DNA of 64,000 nucleotides from Stichopus chloronotus. Lineage: Eukaryota > Echinodermata > Holothuroidea > Aspidochirotida > Stichopodidae. The first letter of the stretch is position 1. The number at the start of each line of letters is the position of its first letter. The notes below the pieces were generated by a model. That model did not search any database. It was not told where the DNA came from and saw only the letters and a list, made by a program, of their open reading frames with translations. Shown here in pieces: positions 23,150 to 34,800 of the stretch. The position numbers were made by a program, and so were the translations under genes. The stretch lies in NCBI GenBank assembly GCA_021234535.1, contig CM037850.1, positions 14,112,114 to 14,176,113 of the forward strand. The letters are read 5' to 3'.

Positions 23150-25013
23150 AGAAACACGGTATTTCGACAATTTGAAAATTTTTGTTTTAGGAAATGTCGA
23201 TTTAAAGTAAGTCGGTATCTCCACAATTTGCAAAATTTTGTCACGGAAACAAGCTATTTGTAACATGTTATCTATTCAATTTTACAAATTTCAGACTATT
23301 GTATATATTCAAAGTAAACAATTAACTTGCATAAGTTTAGCAATGCAGTGACGTAAAATATCGTCACTTGATGCAAATGAGCCATCCATGAATAAGGATT
23401 GGGGGACTATGCTAATAAAAATTGGGGTGACTGCATTTTTCCTCTAAGTATGATTACCTTCTCTGAGGTGGCGTAAAACAGGACTAACGCAAAGAATGGG
23501 TTTTCCTCTCTGAATTGATTGTTGTACCAATGCCCTGTCCCAATCGCCGCTTTCGTTGGTATCTTAGCAACTTTGGGTTATGCTAATCCATAACAGAGTG
23601 AGTAATGCAATAACGATTCATATGTTAGTGCGCATGACACAAAATATACCTAAATGTTATGATAAAATATACTTATGATAATATTACTTGAGAATGTCAA
23701 ACATTATTTAGTGTTTAAATGTCTTTTTCATGTTTGTAAATGCTTAATACTTCCTAGTCTCTTGTTTACTTTTCCCTATTATACTTTGGACGAGTCCAAA
23801 TCTACTTTACAGGTGTTATTTTGTCAGACTACGTAAACGACACTCAATGGCTATCAGACTCCGCTCTCCTCTAGTAGTGCCTCTAGGTTTCAAAAGAGTT
23901 TGTTTGTGTGTAAATAAAGAACCCTTAGGCTCATTTACTTTAGTGATGTACGTTGCTAGTTAGTGCACTACTTTCTCTTCGTAAGTAAACATCGTGCGGA
24001 TGATCTGTGAGTAATCCATCCTCAAACTGTTAATTGAAAAATTGCGTGCACTCCCAACCTAATGTGACTTCGTTGATTTTTCCTTTCCTTTGAGGAGAAC
24101 AATAAGCCAAGACTATTTTCCTGACGCACCGGTAGGTAAGCTAAGGTGTATTACGAGGTTAGGCTACAGCAACACAGTATGCAGTATTTAGGCTTACGAC
24201 GTATACTTCAACACAAGTCAGTACACATTGCACAATTCCACGTTGCTCAACAAAAAAAAAAAAAGTGACATAAGATCTGTAATACGATAAACCAAGAACC
24301 TGCATGTTGCTATGGTATAGGGTGACTCAATGCTGAGTAGGATTACTCTAGTTCATGTTGAATCATTGCATGCTGGATACCGTACTTGGGTAGGAGCTAA
24401 GCCAAGCCTAAACTGATAGATGCAATCTGTTCACCAATAATATCTTACATAGGCTATGTCACAAATGGTTTCTGCCCTTGTTAAGGGCTATTTGGCCATT
24501 AAGGCTCATAACATGCAATGTACAGTAGTTTAAATTATATCTACGTGGTACTCCTTTTACTTCACCAGATCTTCTGTCCATTGTATTTTGTAACTTCCCT
24601 GATCAACCATCCAGTCGCCATTGCAGCTGCGGCATAAAGCTCCCCCTTTATGCTTGTAGCTCTCTCTCTCTATTATTCCACTGATCTGTCAGCCGCTGGA
24701 CTGCCAGCCATCCAAATAGCCCTGGAAAAAGGGAGTTCATTATGTAGGCCCTACAACTGAATAACCACACATACAAGCTTTAGGCTTAGCCTAGGTACTG
24801 CATATTAAAATTTTACAGTAATCATCCAATTACATTAACATACACTGTTGCTTCACTAAATGTATAGGAGGTGCACACTTTAAGTGTTTTTGGAATATTC
24901 TCAATTGATATGGGCATTCATTCACAAGTTACACTGCAAAATTCATGTGTTCAATTTTTATTTTTCTAGTACTGTAAACAGTTTACAATTTGCCTTTACT
25001 CTCAAAATGATGT
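23150..25013. other. Intergenic spacer
   Basis: No gene supported. It contains the second copy of the 20085 repeat at about 24360-24450 and an A-run at 24251-24263. Confidence 0.4.
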
Positions 25014-25021
25014 CCCTAACA

Positions 25022-26355
25022 CAGGGTTGGAAAACCTTGCTGAATTTCCCGCGAACACAGTAGAAAATCCACCGATTTCCTGCTGACATTTGTGTAGGGG
25101 TGGAACCCCTGGTGGGGAGTTCAGGGGCAAGTTCCCGGAAAATTGGGGTTCCTAGCACATCGAAGGGGTAAACTTGTGCAGCTGAGCACAAAAAATGTAA
25201 CTGAAAACTCGCCACAATATTTGAAAAATCAATCACGAAAGCTTAATGCAAGACTATTTGCGTTGCTGCAATATACAGTACTTTTTTTTTAATGTGAAGA
25301 AGTGTCACTCACAACATGTCAGAGACGAGTGAAACTTGAGCCTGATATTGCGCTAAATATATATGCAATAGGCCTGGAATGTCTTGATCATAGACCACTA
25401 TACACTGTCAACTACTACAAGCTGTGCTACTTACAAACAGCTCTGCGATTTTGCCGTAAAAAAATCCTGGCATGTTTCCAAGAAAAGTTTTTAACTGTAA
25501 AAATGTCAACACCTGTCCCAAAATGGACATCGCATTCATAATACTCAAATTCAGCCACCTGTTGCGGCTACGACATTTGTACTCAACTTTTTCATCCCTG
25601 ATAACTGTGACCATTAACAGGCAGCAGAAATTTGCAGCAAAAAAAAAGTTAAAAATAAAAGTCGTCCCCCATATTTCAAAGTGGTTTAATCGAGGCAATT
25701 TTTTTACTGCGTGTAATGTTACGTTTTCCAGAAAAGTGTTTGGCGCTACCATTGCATCTGTGTGTAGGACTGTAAACGTAAAGAAGGTACAAAGGTCAAG
25801 CCATGCCGCGTGGGTCTGTTGCGCCGCTATGTACTGTGTGTATGCTATGTACATACGAACCTACTGTATGAAAACACTGTTTTCTCATTAATTGCACAGA
25901 GAATCTTGTACTGAGTTCGGAGAAAAAAAAAACCTACTGAAACAGATAGAGATCAAATTGTGCACGAGTTCCGCGCGAATCATCCTTGGGCACTGGGATT
26001 CATAGGGTGTGTATGGCGGCTGAAGTGTGCCTAAAAGCAAACGGGCGATAATTTCTGGTTACTTGCGTGGTCGTGGGGGATATACTGGACATCGTGGTTT
26101 ATTGGCATAGAGGTAACATGCGCTAGTTGCCTATGTGAGTGTCGTAAGCAATAGCAATCAACAGAGCTTCTTTTAATATTTGTTTAACAGCATTTTCCCT
26201 GTTCTCCCTCATTTATTTTGTTTCTCTGAAGATTTCCCGGTTTTTTTCCCGTTTTTCAAAAAAAAAAAAATTGTCCCAACATGCAGGATTTCCCGCGAGC
26301 GTCGCCGATTTCCCGCGAACCAGGTTCGACAGGTTCGCAAGGTTTTCCAACCGTG
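25022..26355. mobile_element. Non-autonomous hAT-like DNA transposon with intact 8-bp target duplication
   Basis: A 1334-bp element. The left end is CAGGGTTGGAAAACCTTGC, and the right end in reverse complement is CACGGTTGGAAAACCTTGC. The flanking octamer CCCTAACA is identical at 25014-25021 and 26356-26363. Eight-bp duplications and CAGxGTT-type ends are diagnostic of the hAT superfamily. Subterminal TTTCCCGCGA motifs recur at both ends and may be transposase-binding sites. Internal frames at 25408-25854 (-) and 25472-25891 (+) overlap each other and show no hAT dimerisation domain or BED finger, so the element probably depends on a transposase encoded elsewhere. Confidence 0.85.
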
Positions 26356-26363
26356 CCCTAACA

Positions 26364-26719
26364 TTGCATCCACATCCATTTGATCAGTTCCACTACAAAC
26401 TGAAAGGCTCATTGTGATTGGCTGTAATTTTTTTGAATGCAAATGTATGAAACACCTTGTGTGTGTATTCTATATATGGTGATCAGGTCCAGCAGTGCAA
26501 ACCCCTAGCACGAAGTTTCCTGACTCACTGCCACTGAAAATCATTTGGCAGAAAATAACATTAAAATTAAACTTGCAGTACATGTGTTTCATTTTTGTTT
26601 CAGTGCTGTCACTGTTTTAGGTAGTGTTTGCACTGCCTGTCTGGTCACTCAGGTAAAGACAAAAACTCATTAGCCCAGACAGTTTCAATTCTCCCAACCA
26701 CCAATGTCTAGTCCCACCC
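26364..26719. other. Spacer between two DNA transposons
   Basis: A 356-bp AT-rich stretch. Nothing recognised. Confidence 0.4.
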
Positions 26720-26722
26720 TTA

Positions 26723-27129
26723 AGGCGCGTTCACACTACAACGATATCGAATTGGATTACGATCCCATTTTTTTTATTTTTAGTAAATATCTTGTCCATC
26801 TCTGATCAGAAAGAACCAAAACTTTGTCAACTTGTGTAAAGATATGATTTGTACCAGAGGACTACGAAAATGAACTGTTTTCTAATTATTTCGTGACGTC
26901 ACACCGACAGAAGGCTTTTATCGGACACTGGTGGTCCGATAAAAGCTTTCTGTCGGTGTGACGTCACGAAATAATTAGTACTTTAATTTTCCTAGTCATA
27001 CGATACAAATGATTTATTTACACAAGTTGGCAAATTTTTGGTTCTTTCCGATCAGAGATGGAGAAGATATTTACCAAAAACGAAAAAAATCGGATCGTAA
27101 TCCGATATCATTGTAGTGTGAACGCGCCT
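26723..27129. mobile_element. Foldback MITE, PIF/Harbinger-like, TTA duplication
   Basis: A 407-bp element that is one long imperfect palindrome. AGGCGCGTTCACACTACAA opens it and recurs inverted at its end, and the two arms pair almost to the centre near 26932. TTA flanks both sides (26720-26722, 27130-27132). A TWA three-base duplication and GC-rich ends fit PIF/Harbinger-derived MITEs. Both arms carry GTGACGTCAC, which contains a perfect CRE-type octamer. There is no coding capacity. Confidence 0.85.
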
Positions 27130-27132
27130 TTA

Positions 27133-28088
27133 GCCTGTGTTAAAATCCTCGACATGTGTGTTATCAAAACAATGGATCCCTCTGTACGCTATGTAATATG
27201 AGCTACTCTGCATCTTTTGATTTGCTGTCAATCAAAGAGTACTGAAACTTAGAACCAGTTGAGAGTTTTGCTTTCCGGAAAGTAGAAATATAGCTTACTG
27301 TAGGATGATGAGTTACAGCCTTTAATGCATATGTGACAGCATATATGGCTATATGCCTAAGATAACTTCATTGTAGTACCCATATGTGAGATGTATGCAC
27401 TTGATGTTATATCAAAGTGACAAGCAAATTTAATTACGTTTTATGATTTTCACAACAAACGAACTCCCTTATAAACATTTTGCTACATCAGCTTTTGGAC
27501 TGCACTTATGTCTATCTGACATCCGCAGTGCTGGCATTTGCAAAACCATTCGCCGTTTCCAAAGTCTCCAAAGATGGCCATCTGACATCGTTTGGACCAA
27601 AATCCGACCATTCAATGTCCATTTGATATCTACAAAAAAGACTGCAATGTCTTTTACATACTTCTGAAGTTGTTTTTCAGTCGCAAATGATGTTCCTTTT
27701 AAGAACAAACTCCAACGTTGGACTGAGTGTAGCTCTGGTAACTACCCGACAGACTGGATCAAAAAGCGATGTCCAGTTGACAGTAAAATGTTCATGTGAT
27801 CATGGTCTAACAGAATTTACATGAGAACATACTGTATCTCACCACATGGGTAGAAAGTCTTTTTGAACATGCAAAGGCACAGAGACATTCTTACCCTTCA
27901 TGCACAGAAATTATTTTCAAAATGACACTATAATACATTATGTATATATTCACCTGTGTATTCACCTGTGTGCCACCTGACTAATCAGGTGGCTGACGGG
28001 GAAGGGAGTCAAGACTCATATAATCCCCCATATAGCCCCCCATATATATTGGGCCTGTTCTTCTGGAATTTTTTTTTTCTTTAGGTCA
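27133..28088. other. Intergenic spacer
   Basis: No gene or structured repeat supported. The overlapping frames 27443-27667 (+) and 27469-27708 (-) have no recognised domain. Confidence 0.4.
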
Positions 28089-28342
28089 TTTAGCAGTAGC
28101 TGTCTGTAGCTGTTAGTCGCTGTCTAGCTGTTAGTAGCTGTCTGTAGCTGTTAGTAGCTGTCTAGCTGTCTGTAGCTGTTAGTAGCTGTCAGTAGCTGTC
28201 TGTAGTTGTCAGTGGCTCTCTGTAGCTGTTAGTAGCTGTCTAGCTGTCAGTATCTCTCAGTAGCTGTCTGTAGCTGTTAGTAGCTGTCTAGCTGTCAGTA
28301 GCTGTGTGTAGCTGTTAGTAGCTGTCAGTAGCTGTCTGTATA
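28089..28342. repeat. ~10-bp minisatellite (GTAGCTGTYW)
   Basis: About 25 tandem copies of a 10-bp theme alternating GTAGCTGTTA and GTAGCTGTCT, with occasional shortened units. AGCT at the core makes it locally self-complementary. Confidence 0.85.
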
Positions 28343-28878
28343 ATGCAGAGCAGACTCCTTTGATAGTGACACATTATCTAGGCCTAGTTTGTGCAATTTG
28401 AATGAGAAACATGCTGAAATAGTTTGAGATCTTGATTTACCTTAAACTTAGTGAATACATTGGTAAACACCAACAGGTTACAGTACCTACGTAGTGTACA
28501 TACAAATTACTTGTTGGAAGTAATGCTAGAAGATCCATTGTACTGTATGTGGGAGTTCCTCAGTAGCTTCTAATCGGTGACTAACACTTGAAGTGGAGTA
28601 GCTACTTTGATTGTACGCACGAGGAATTCACAGATTTGGCAGATTTATATCATATAAAATTGTGCAGAAGTTTATATTATGTAGAATTTGTTAGTTGCTA
28701 GAGCACTCATAATGGGCAATGATCGAATTGATCTGCACCACACTAAGCATTTTCCAAAAAAGTAAAAAAAAAAAGTTATAGAATGCAGTGACAGTGCTCC
28801 ATGATTGCCTGAAGAAATTGTACCCCTGTGGTACTGTACTAGGCCTGGAGACCTGAACTTGTGCCATAGGGCCTTTTT
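28343..28878. other. Intergenic spacer
   Basis: Nothing supported beyond the flanking repeats. Confidence 0.4.
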
Positions 28879-29720
28879 GATTCCTTGCCGAAGGTGGGCA
28901 AGGAATCTTTGTGTTGGTGATTCGGTGTATGTGCGTGCGTATGTGTGTGTGTGTGTGTATGTATGTATATGTGTGAGCAAAATCTTGTGAACACTCTAGC
29001 TTTTGAAGGGAAAGTGCAAGGTGGGTCAAAGTTGGTGTGTGGATAGAACATATGAAGATCTCGGCTGGGATTGTTTTCGGTGAAGGTCAAAGGTCATCTG
29101 AGGTCACCATCAGGCAGAATGTGTACAAACTATGTTTGCAGTATCTCAGAGACAACAACTTGCATCATTTTGAAACTTGGGTGGTATGTACTGCCCTGTA
29201 AGTAAGTGAGATTGTGAGGGTATTCTTGTAGGTCAAAGGTCATCTGGGGTCATCAGAAGTCATAATGTGAAAAGCTTGTGAACACTCTATCTTTTGAAGG
29301 GAATGTGCAAGAGAGTCCAAAGTCAGTGTGTGGGGAGGACATTTAAAGATCTTGACTTGGATTGATTTTGGTGGATGCCAAAGGTCACCAGAGGTCATCT
29401 GCAGACAGACTATAGATGTAACATGTTTGCAGTACCTCATGAACTGCACATTGCACAAACTTTGACCTTCGAGGGTATGTAGGACTTTCTAAGTAAATAA
29501 GGTGAGGGTGTGTCTTGTGATCAGAGGTCATGTGGGGTCATCAGAGGTCATAACATGAAAAAAAACTTGTAAACACACTATTTACAAAGGAGGAGATAAT
29601 TTCAATATTTACAAAGGGGAGACAATTTCACACTTTAAGGTTGTTCTTTTCAGATGGAATATATATAAATATAATTACTGGTTTAAGTTTTGATGTTGGT
29701 CAAAGGTCATCTGAGGTCCT
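28879..29720 (+). repeat. Interspersed repeat, copy A, with AGGTCA half-site arrays
   Basis: Starts with a perfect 11-bp hairpin (GATTCCTTGCC 28879-28889, GGCAAGGAATC 28897-28907), then a GT-rich simple repeat (about 28920-28975). After that come two to three tandem modules of roughly 290 bp that each begin CTTGTGAACACTC or CTTGTAAACACAC. Each module ends with AGGTCA direct repeats: 29084-29106, 29230-29262, 29382-29397, 29525-29550 and 29704-29719. Related copies lie at 30677-31005 and 32630-33010, with a core fragment at 63062-63095. Confidence 0.75.
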
Positions 29721-30676
29721 TGAGTACAAAGTGTTAAGACCTTTGCTGATGTTTCTCTCCTTCTGTCTTTTCCTATGGGTGGAAGGTATTTGAGCTCCCT
29801 TCCAAGCAAAGACTAGCAATGCTTGCACATTTAGGAAGTTCCAGTTTGAAAACTTTTACCTGTCAGTTAGGTAATAAAGTGTAGTTGCTGTACTAATTTC
29901 ACAAGTCTTTGACATACAATGATGAAACTACATCTATGGATCTTCAGCTGGCATCATGCTGGTTTCTGATAAAATACTGTATGTCTGAAAGCATCTGTAA
30001 AGTATCTAAAAGCCCAATTTGGAAGTTCAGCAGGTACATTACACCTTTGAGTTTCTATTTAGTCTCCCAATTCAGCTGTACAGTATTTGGTATCATGCTT
30101 CTTTTATTTATTACAGTACTCTTGTTTTGACAGTTAAAAGTGCTCACTTAGTTTTCAAAGCCATAATTGGCTTTTAACTCCATCTGAGACATTTGTTTGG
30201 TCTGAAAACGGTGATTGACCAATGACCTCTGTGGAAAGTGGGAGAAAGGTTGACCCGTATCTTTCCCAGTGCTCCTTCTGTCATCAAACAATGTAGAATA
30301 GATTTGTTTCCTGAAGTGGAGACAGTTGCACATGGAAGATTTCTGTTAGGGAAAAGTCTTATTGTGCAATAGAGATAAATAAGTTATTACTTGGTCATGT
30401 GATGGGATAGATGGAGGAATTTATGTAGTTTATATAATTGGCAGTCACTTCAACTGTCATATGAGTATATCTCTTGTTCCTGGGAAATTTGTACTATACC
30501 TAGGCTACCACTGTGCAGGTTGGAGAATTCTTGGCCACCAGTGTTATCTTACATTACATGCATAGAGCAGGTATTGGAAAATGGTGTGCAGTATTAATGG
30601 CATCATCTGGTTTACCCTGTGGTTACTACAGTAAACTGCAACTTGAAAAAAAATGAATGGAAGTGCATGTATTAGT
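29721..30676. other. Intergenic spacer
   Basis: No gene recognised. AT-rich with short meaningless frames. Confidence 0.4.
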
Positions 30677-31005
30677 GGCAAGGAATCACTAAGCCTCTTG
30701 GCTTGCTTGTTTGGTTTTTATAATTGTTTCTATGCATGCATTCGTGTGTGTGTATGTGGGTGTGTGTGTGTATGTATGTTTGTGACACCCAAAATTGTAA
30801 ACACGATATCTCAAGAAGAAAAGCTTCAACAGTTCTCATATTTAGTATGCACTGTAGGTGTACAATATTGAGTAGAAGAACCCTTATGCTTTTGGTGGAG
30901 GTCAAAGCTCATTTTGGGTTAACAGGGGTCAAACTGTGAAAACGTAAACATGATATCTCAAGAAGGAAAGCTTGGACAGTTAAAGTCAAATTTTAGACAA
31001 TATTA
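30677..31005 (+). repeat. Interspersed repeat, copy B
   Basis: GGCAAGGAATC at 30677, then CTAAGCCTCTTGGCTTGC, a GT/TATG-rich simple repeat (30742-30780), and two modules starting TTGTAAACACGATATCTCAAG and AACGTAAACATGATATCTCA. It carries the same GGTCA-rich tail as copy A, but more diverged. Confidence 0.7.
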
Positions 31006-31876
31006 ATAGCCACCACAAAAAAAACATGCATAGATGAATATTCATAGCCGTTCCCATTAGTCTGTTTGATTTCAAGTAATGGTGATTATGATTGAATATG
31101 CTTTCTGGGAGAGTCTGAAATTTGTAGGAACAACAAAAATGTTGAGACAATTTTCATATTTAAATATTTTGGAAGATGAGTGCATACAGGCAGTTCTTTT
31201 TCAGAATTTGTGACAGGAGGTATTTTCCCCTACTTCCTTGAAACTCTGACAAAGAACAAAGATAGATGACCAGGCACTTGCCAGTATAACTGATATTCCA
31301 TCTTGTAGTCATAGATTTCACGCCTAAGCTTGAGTGGAAAACTCCATAAAAGCTTTGACACACATGGGCTCATTGATATGAGCTCTTAAGTATTAGGCCA
31401 TGTGTGGTGTTTGTTCATGTCTTATCTTAGGTCAATTATTGAAGAAATAGAACTTGATTTGGAAAACCTCACTCATCATTGAAAAATGCCATTTAAGGTT
31501 TAGAGCTGGTCACTTGAATTTGAAGTTACAGTATGGACTTGGTTGGTGGATGTCGTTAACATTCACTGTTAATAACTTTGAAGGTCATGAATCAGTCACC
31601 AGAGTCACTGGCTAATAGTTTGCCTGTATGCTTTAATGGCTCAATGTAATTTACATTCAGCAAGGAGCCATACAGTGGCCTTGGACTCTTGTTCAGATAT
31701 ATGTAATTCTCTTTGTCTGGATTTAAAGAATTATGCAATTATCACATTTAGAATTAAACTGAAGTTGGACTGAAATTTGCTGCATTTCTTTGGATCATAA
31801 ACCAAACATTAGTTTTTATTGCCAATCTTGATTGTCAGATTTTATTTGATGTTGGAGAACTAGACAATCTTTACAA
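31006..31876. other. 5' flank of the EF-hand gene
   Basis: Contains the presumptive promoter and 5' UTR. No TATA box or start can be fixed. A very short upstream ORF (ATG at 31849, stop TAG after four codons) precedes the main ATG. Confidence 0.35.
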
Positions 31877-34800
31877 ATGGCAGCTACCGCTGTGCAGCGC
31901 CCCCAGTCAGTTGGTAGGCCACCCAATCTGCCAGTAATTGAGCATCCGATGGCTCGTCTGGGCAGCAAGAGACAACTGAATGTAGTCGGCCTAAACAGAG
32001 CTGGATTGGATAGTGCAGAATCATCAAGGATTCACCAGCATGGAGATGATCTTACAAATTTACCTTCACTGATTAGAGAGAGGAAGCTACACTCTAGAAA
32101 TCCAACATGGCCTTCAGGTAATTAGCTGTATTATAGTTAATTGATATTTAATTGGTGATGCTGTATAGTATTGTTATTGTCAACTGTTTTAGTGGGAAGA
32201 GTTTCTTCATGTTACAGCACTTATTTGTGGCTCAGTTAGCTAGTAAAATACTTCTAGTTAAACTTGCATTTTGAAAATGGGTTTTGCATAATCATTGCAG
32301 CTTGGGCATAAGGAAGATTACCATAGCTTGAGGTGATATTTTGTCTTTTTTTTTTGGAGTGGAACCATTCAGCCAGCAATGGTGGCTTTATGACAGCTCT
32401 AATCTTGTAGCCACAGGATCATGTTCACACTTTGCATTGCCTGAGTTCAGTTTCTATTTTTGTTGTCATGGTGATGTGTTGTGTATATTTTTAATGCCCT
32501 CCCAATGTTGTAAAATAAATCCAGGAATTACCAAGAAATGCTACCATTACTGTACAGACTGACTTATAATGTCTTGACTGTGTGACTGTGTTCTGTACAG
32601 TACAGTAATCACACGGCTATAGATATATGTGTGGTTGTGACACCTACCTTGTAAACACAATACCTGAAGAAGCAAAACTTGAGCACATCTCCCCTTAAGA
32701 ATGTAGGTGTATCTCATTGAGTATACAAGAATTCCACTGTCTTTGGTGAAGGTCAAAGATGATTTGAGGTCAACAGGGTCATATTATGAAATTCTTGTAA
32801 ATGTCGTATCTCAAGAACGGAAGCTTTGACGGATCCCACATTCAGTATTGTATCTTACTGAATTTAAGAACCATTTGGTCTTTAAAGAGAGTCAAAGGTC
32901 ATTCTGTGTCAGTAATGGTCAAATGTTGAAAACCTTGTAGACATAATTTCAAGAAAGGAAGCTTGTACAGATTTCATATTTCATATAAAGCATAGGTAGC
33001 CTGTGACACATACTAATGATATAATGTCAGATTAAAAGAAAATGCTCATAATCAGATCCTTGAAACCACAATGCATTTGGTGTGTTCTGATTTTATTCCT
33101 CTCCTGAATATTCATAACTCTTTTGATTATTCAGATGATAAGAGGAGTTCATCAGTAGATGTTATCATACATAGAAGAATAGAGCCAGAAAGAGTGAGTA
33201 TTCTTTAAAAACTGTAAAAAGTACAAAATTTGTAACTTGCACTTTAAGTAGCATATTCCATGTACCCCATTAGTACTGCACATGCCTCCCCGTACTTAAG
33301 GATAATTATTGTCATCATCCAATGGACTACTGTGAATTGTCTACCTAGATTTGTCAGTATCAATGGGAGCATTGATTTCATTGTTTCTTTTCTTTTCATG
33401 ATCAGTTTTAACTGCATTGCAAGAAGGTCAGCTGAGGACATTGTGTCTATTGTGCTTAAGCTCTTGTATTTACAAAATGTTTACTTACTTATTTGTGAGG
33501 TCTTGTAAGCTGTCTAGGCCGCTGTATCACTTAACATTATGTTAGGCTGCTATTCAAGGATATTGATATTGGTATATACTGTACATGATTAGGCCACACT
33601 CAATAATTGGTATATAATTGCCAATACCATGCTTAGTTTTTGTGACCTTGCAGTGATTCATGTAACCCTTTCACATGCAGCCAATGTCCATTAGTTGGAC
33701 ATTACCTCTTTCAGCCAACTATGGACAGTAAAGTGGAACATTGAAATTTTACGTAATAATACATATGTGGCTGTAAACGGAAACTTTTCATGATAGGTAA
33801 TATTACAATAAGTGGCTGTGAATGAGTTAATGCAGTCCAGTGTAGAATTCAAGTCCGTCACTCATCACCTCAAGCTACATATTTGGCTGGTGGTAAACAG
33901 ACTTGTCCATTGATTTTGCTTCTTGATTGACAGCAAATTTGAAAGCTACAGAGTAGCTCATATTATGTGTTATGTACAGAGTTCTCGATTGTTTTAATTA
34001 CACATGTATGTCGATGAGTTTCAGACAGACTGTGGGAGGGACTAGAAGTTAAGTGGTTGGAAAAACTGAAACACTCTGGGTTTGGAGTCCCAGTCTTTAA
34101 GTTGATAAGTTTTCATGTCATTTGTTGATTTGTATTAAAGATTGTTCCTTTTGTTTGTTATTTGTTTTCATGAACTGAAAGATCATTTTATTTCAGTACC
34201 AACAGAGATATTAAATCTGCATGAAAATCAACTGAAGTCTCAACCAATTTAGTCAGTTGTTAAGATTCTTCTAGTCCTTAGTGTGTTGAACTTCATCAAT
34301 ATTAGTCTGTGTGTGATTTCTTTGGAAGTCATTCCTGTTGGTCTCTTGAGATGTATGTGACTACAATGAAATGATTCAGTGTTGTTTGTTTTCTTTGTTT
34401 TCAGCTTTATCATCTAATTAAAGACAGACTTGCCACTCAATTTAAAGTATTTCAGCAGCAGTTTAAGGCCAATGACCCTCAGGGAAGAGGAGTTATATCA
34501 AAGGGGGCATTCTCTCGAGTCCTCTATCATATCGTTGGGTTTGTTGCCATGGAAGATGTTGGCCGTCTCTTAGACTGGTGGGTGGCATAATGTACTGTAT
34601 TCCATAAACTTAAAATTAAGTTGTAGTTAAAGTACGTAATACATTCTGAAGATCTTTACACCCTGCTACAGAGGGTGCACTAAACTAGGCCTACAGCCTT
34701 CTACTGTACATAACTTCGTTATACCTGATCAATGGCCCACTTATGATAGACATATATATATTTTGTATTTCACTATCAAAACATGTAAGGAGGGTATTGT

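Noticed and set aside
25408..25891. Overlapping 139- and 148-residue frames inside the hAT-like element, considered as transposase
   Set aside because: Neither shows a hAT dimerisation motif or BED zinc finger, and they are antisense to each other.
26322..26345. GGTTCGACAGGTTCGCAAGG considered as a tRNA B-box
   Set aside because: It lies in the right end of the hAT-like element and no cloverleaf can be drawn. No tRNA gene was found elsewhere by eye.
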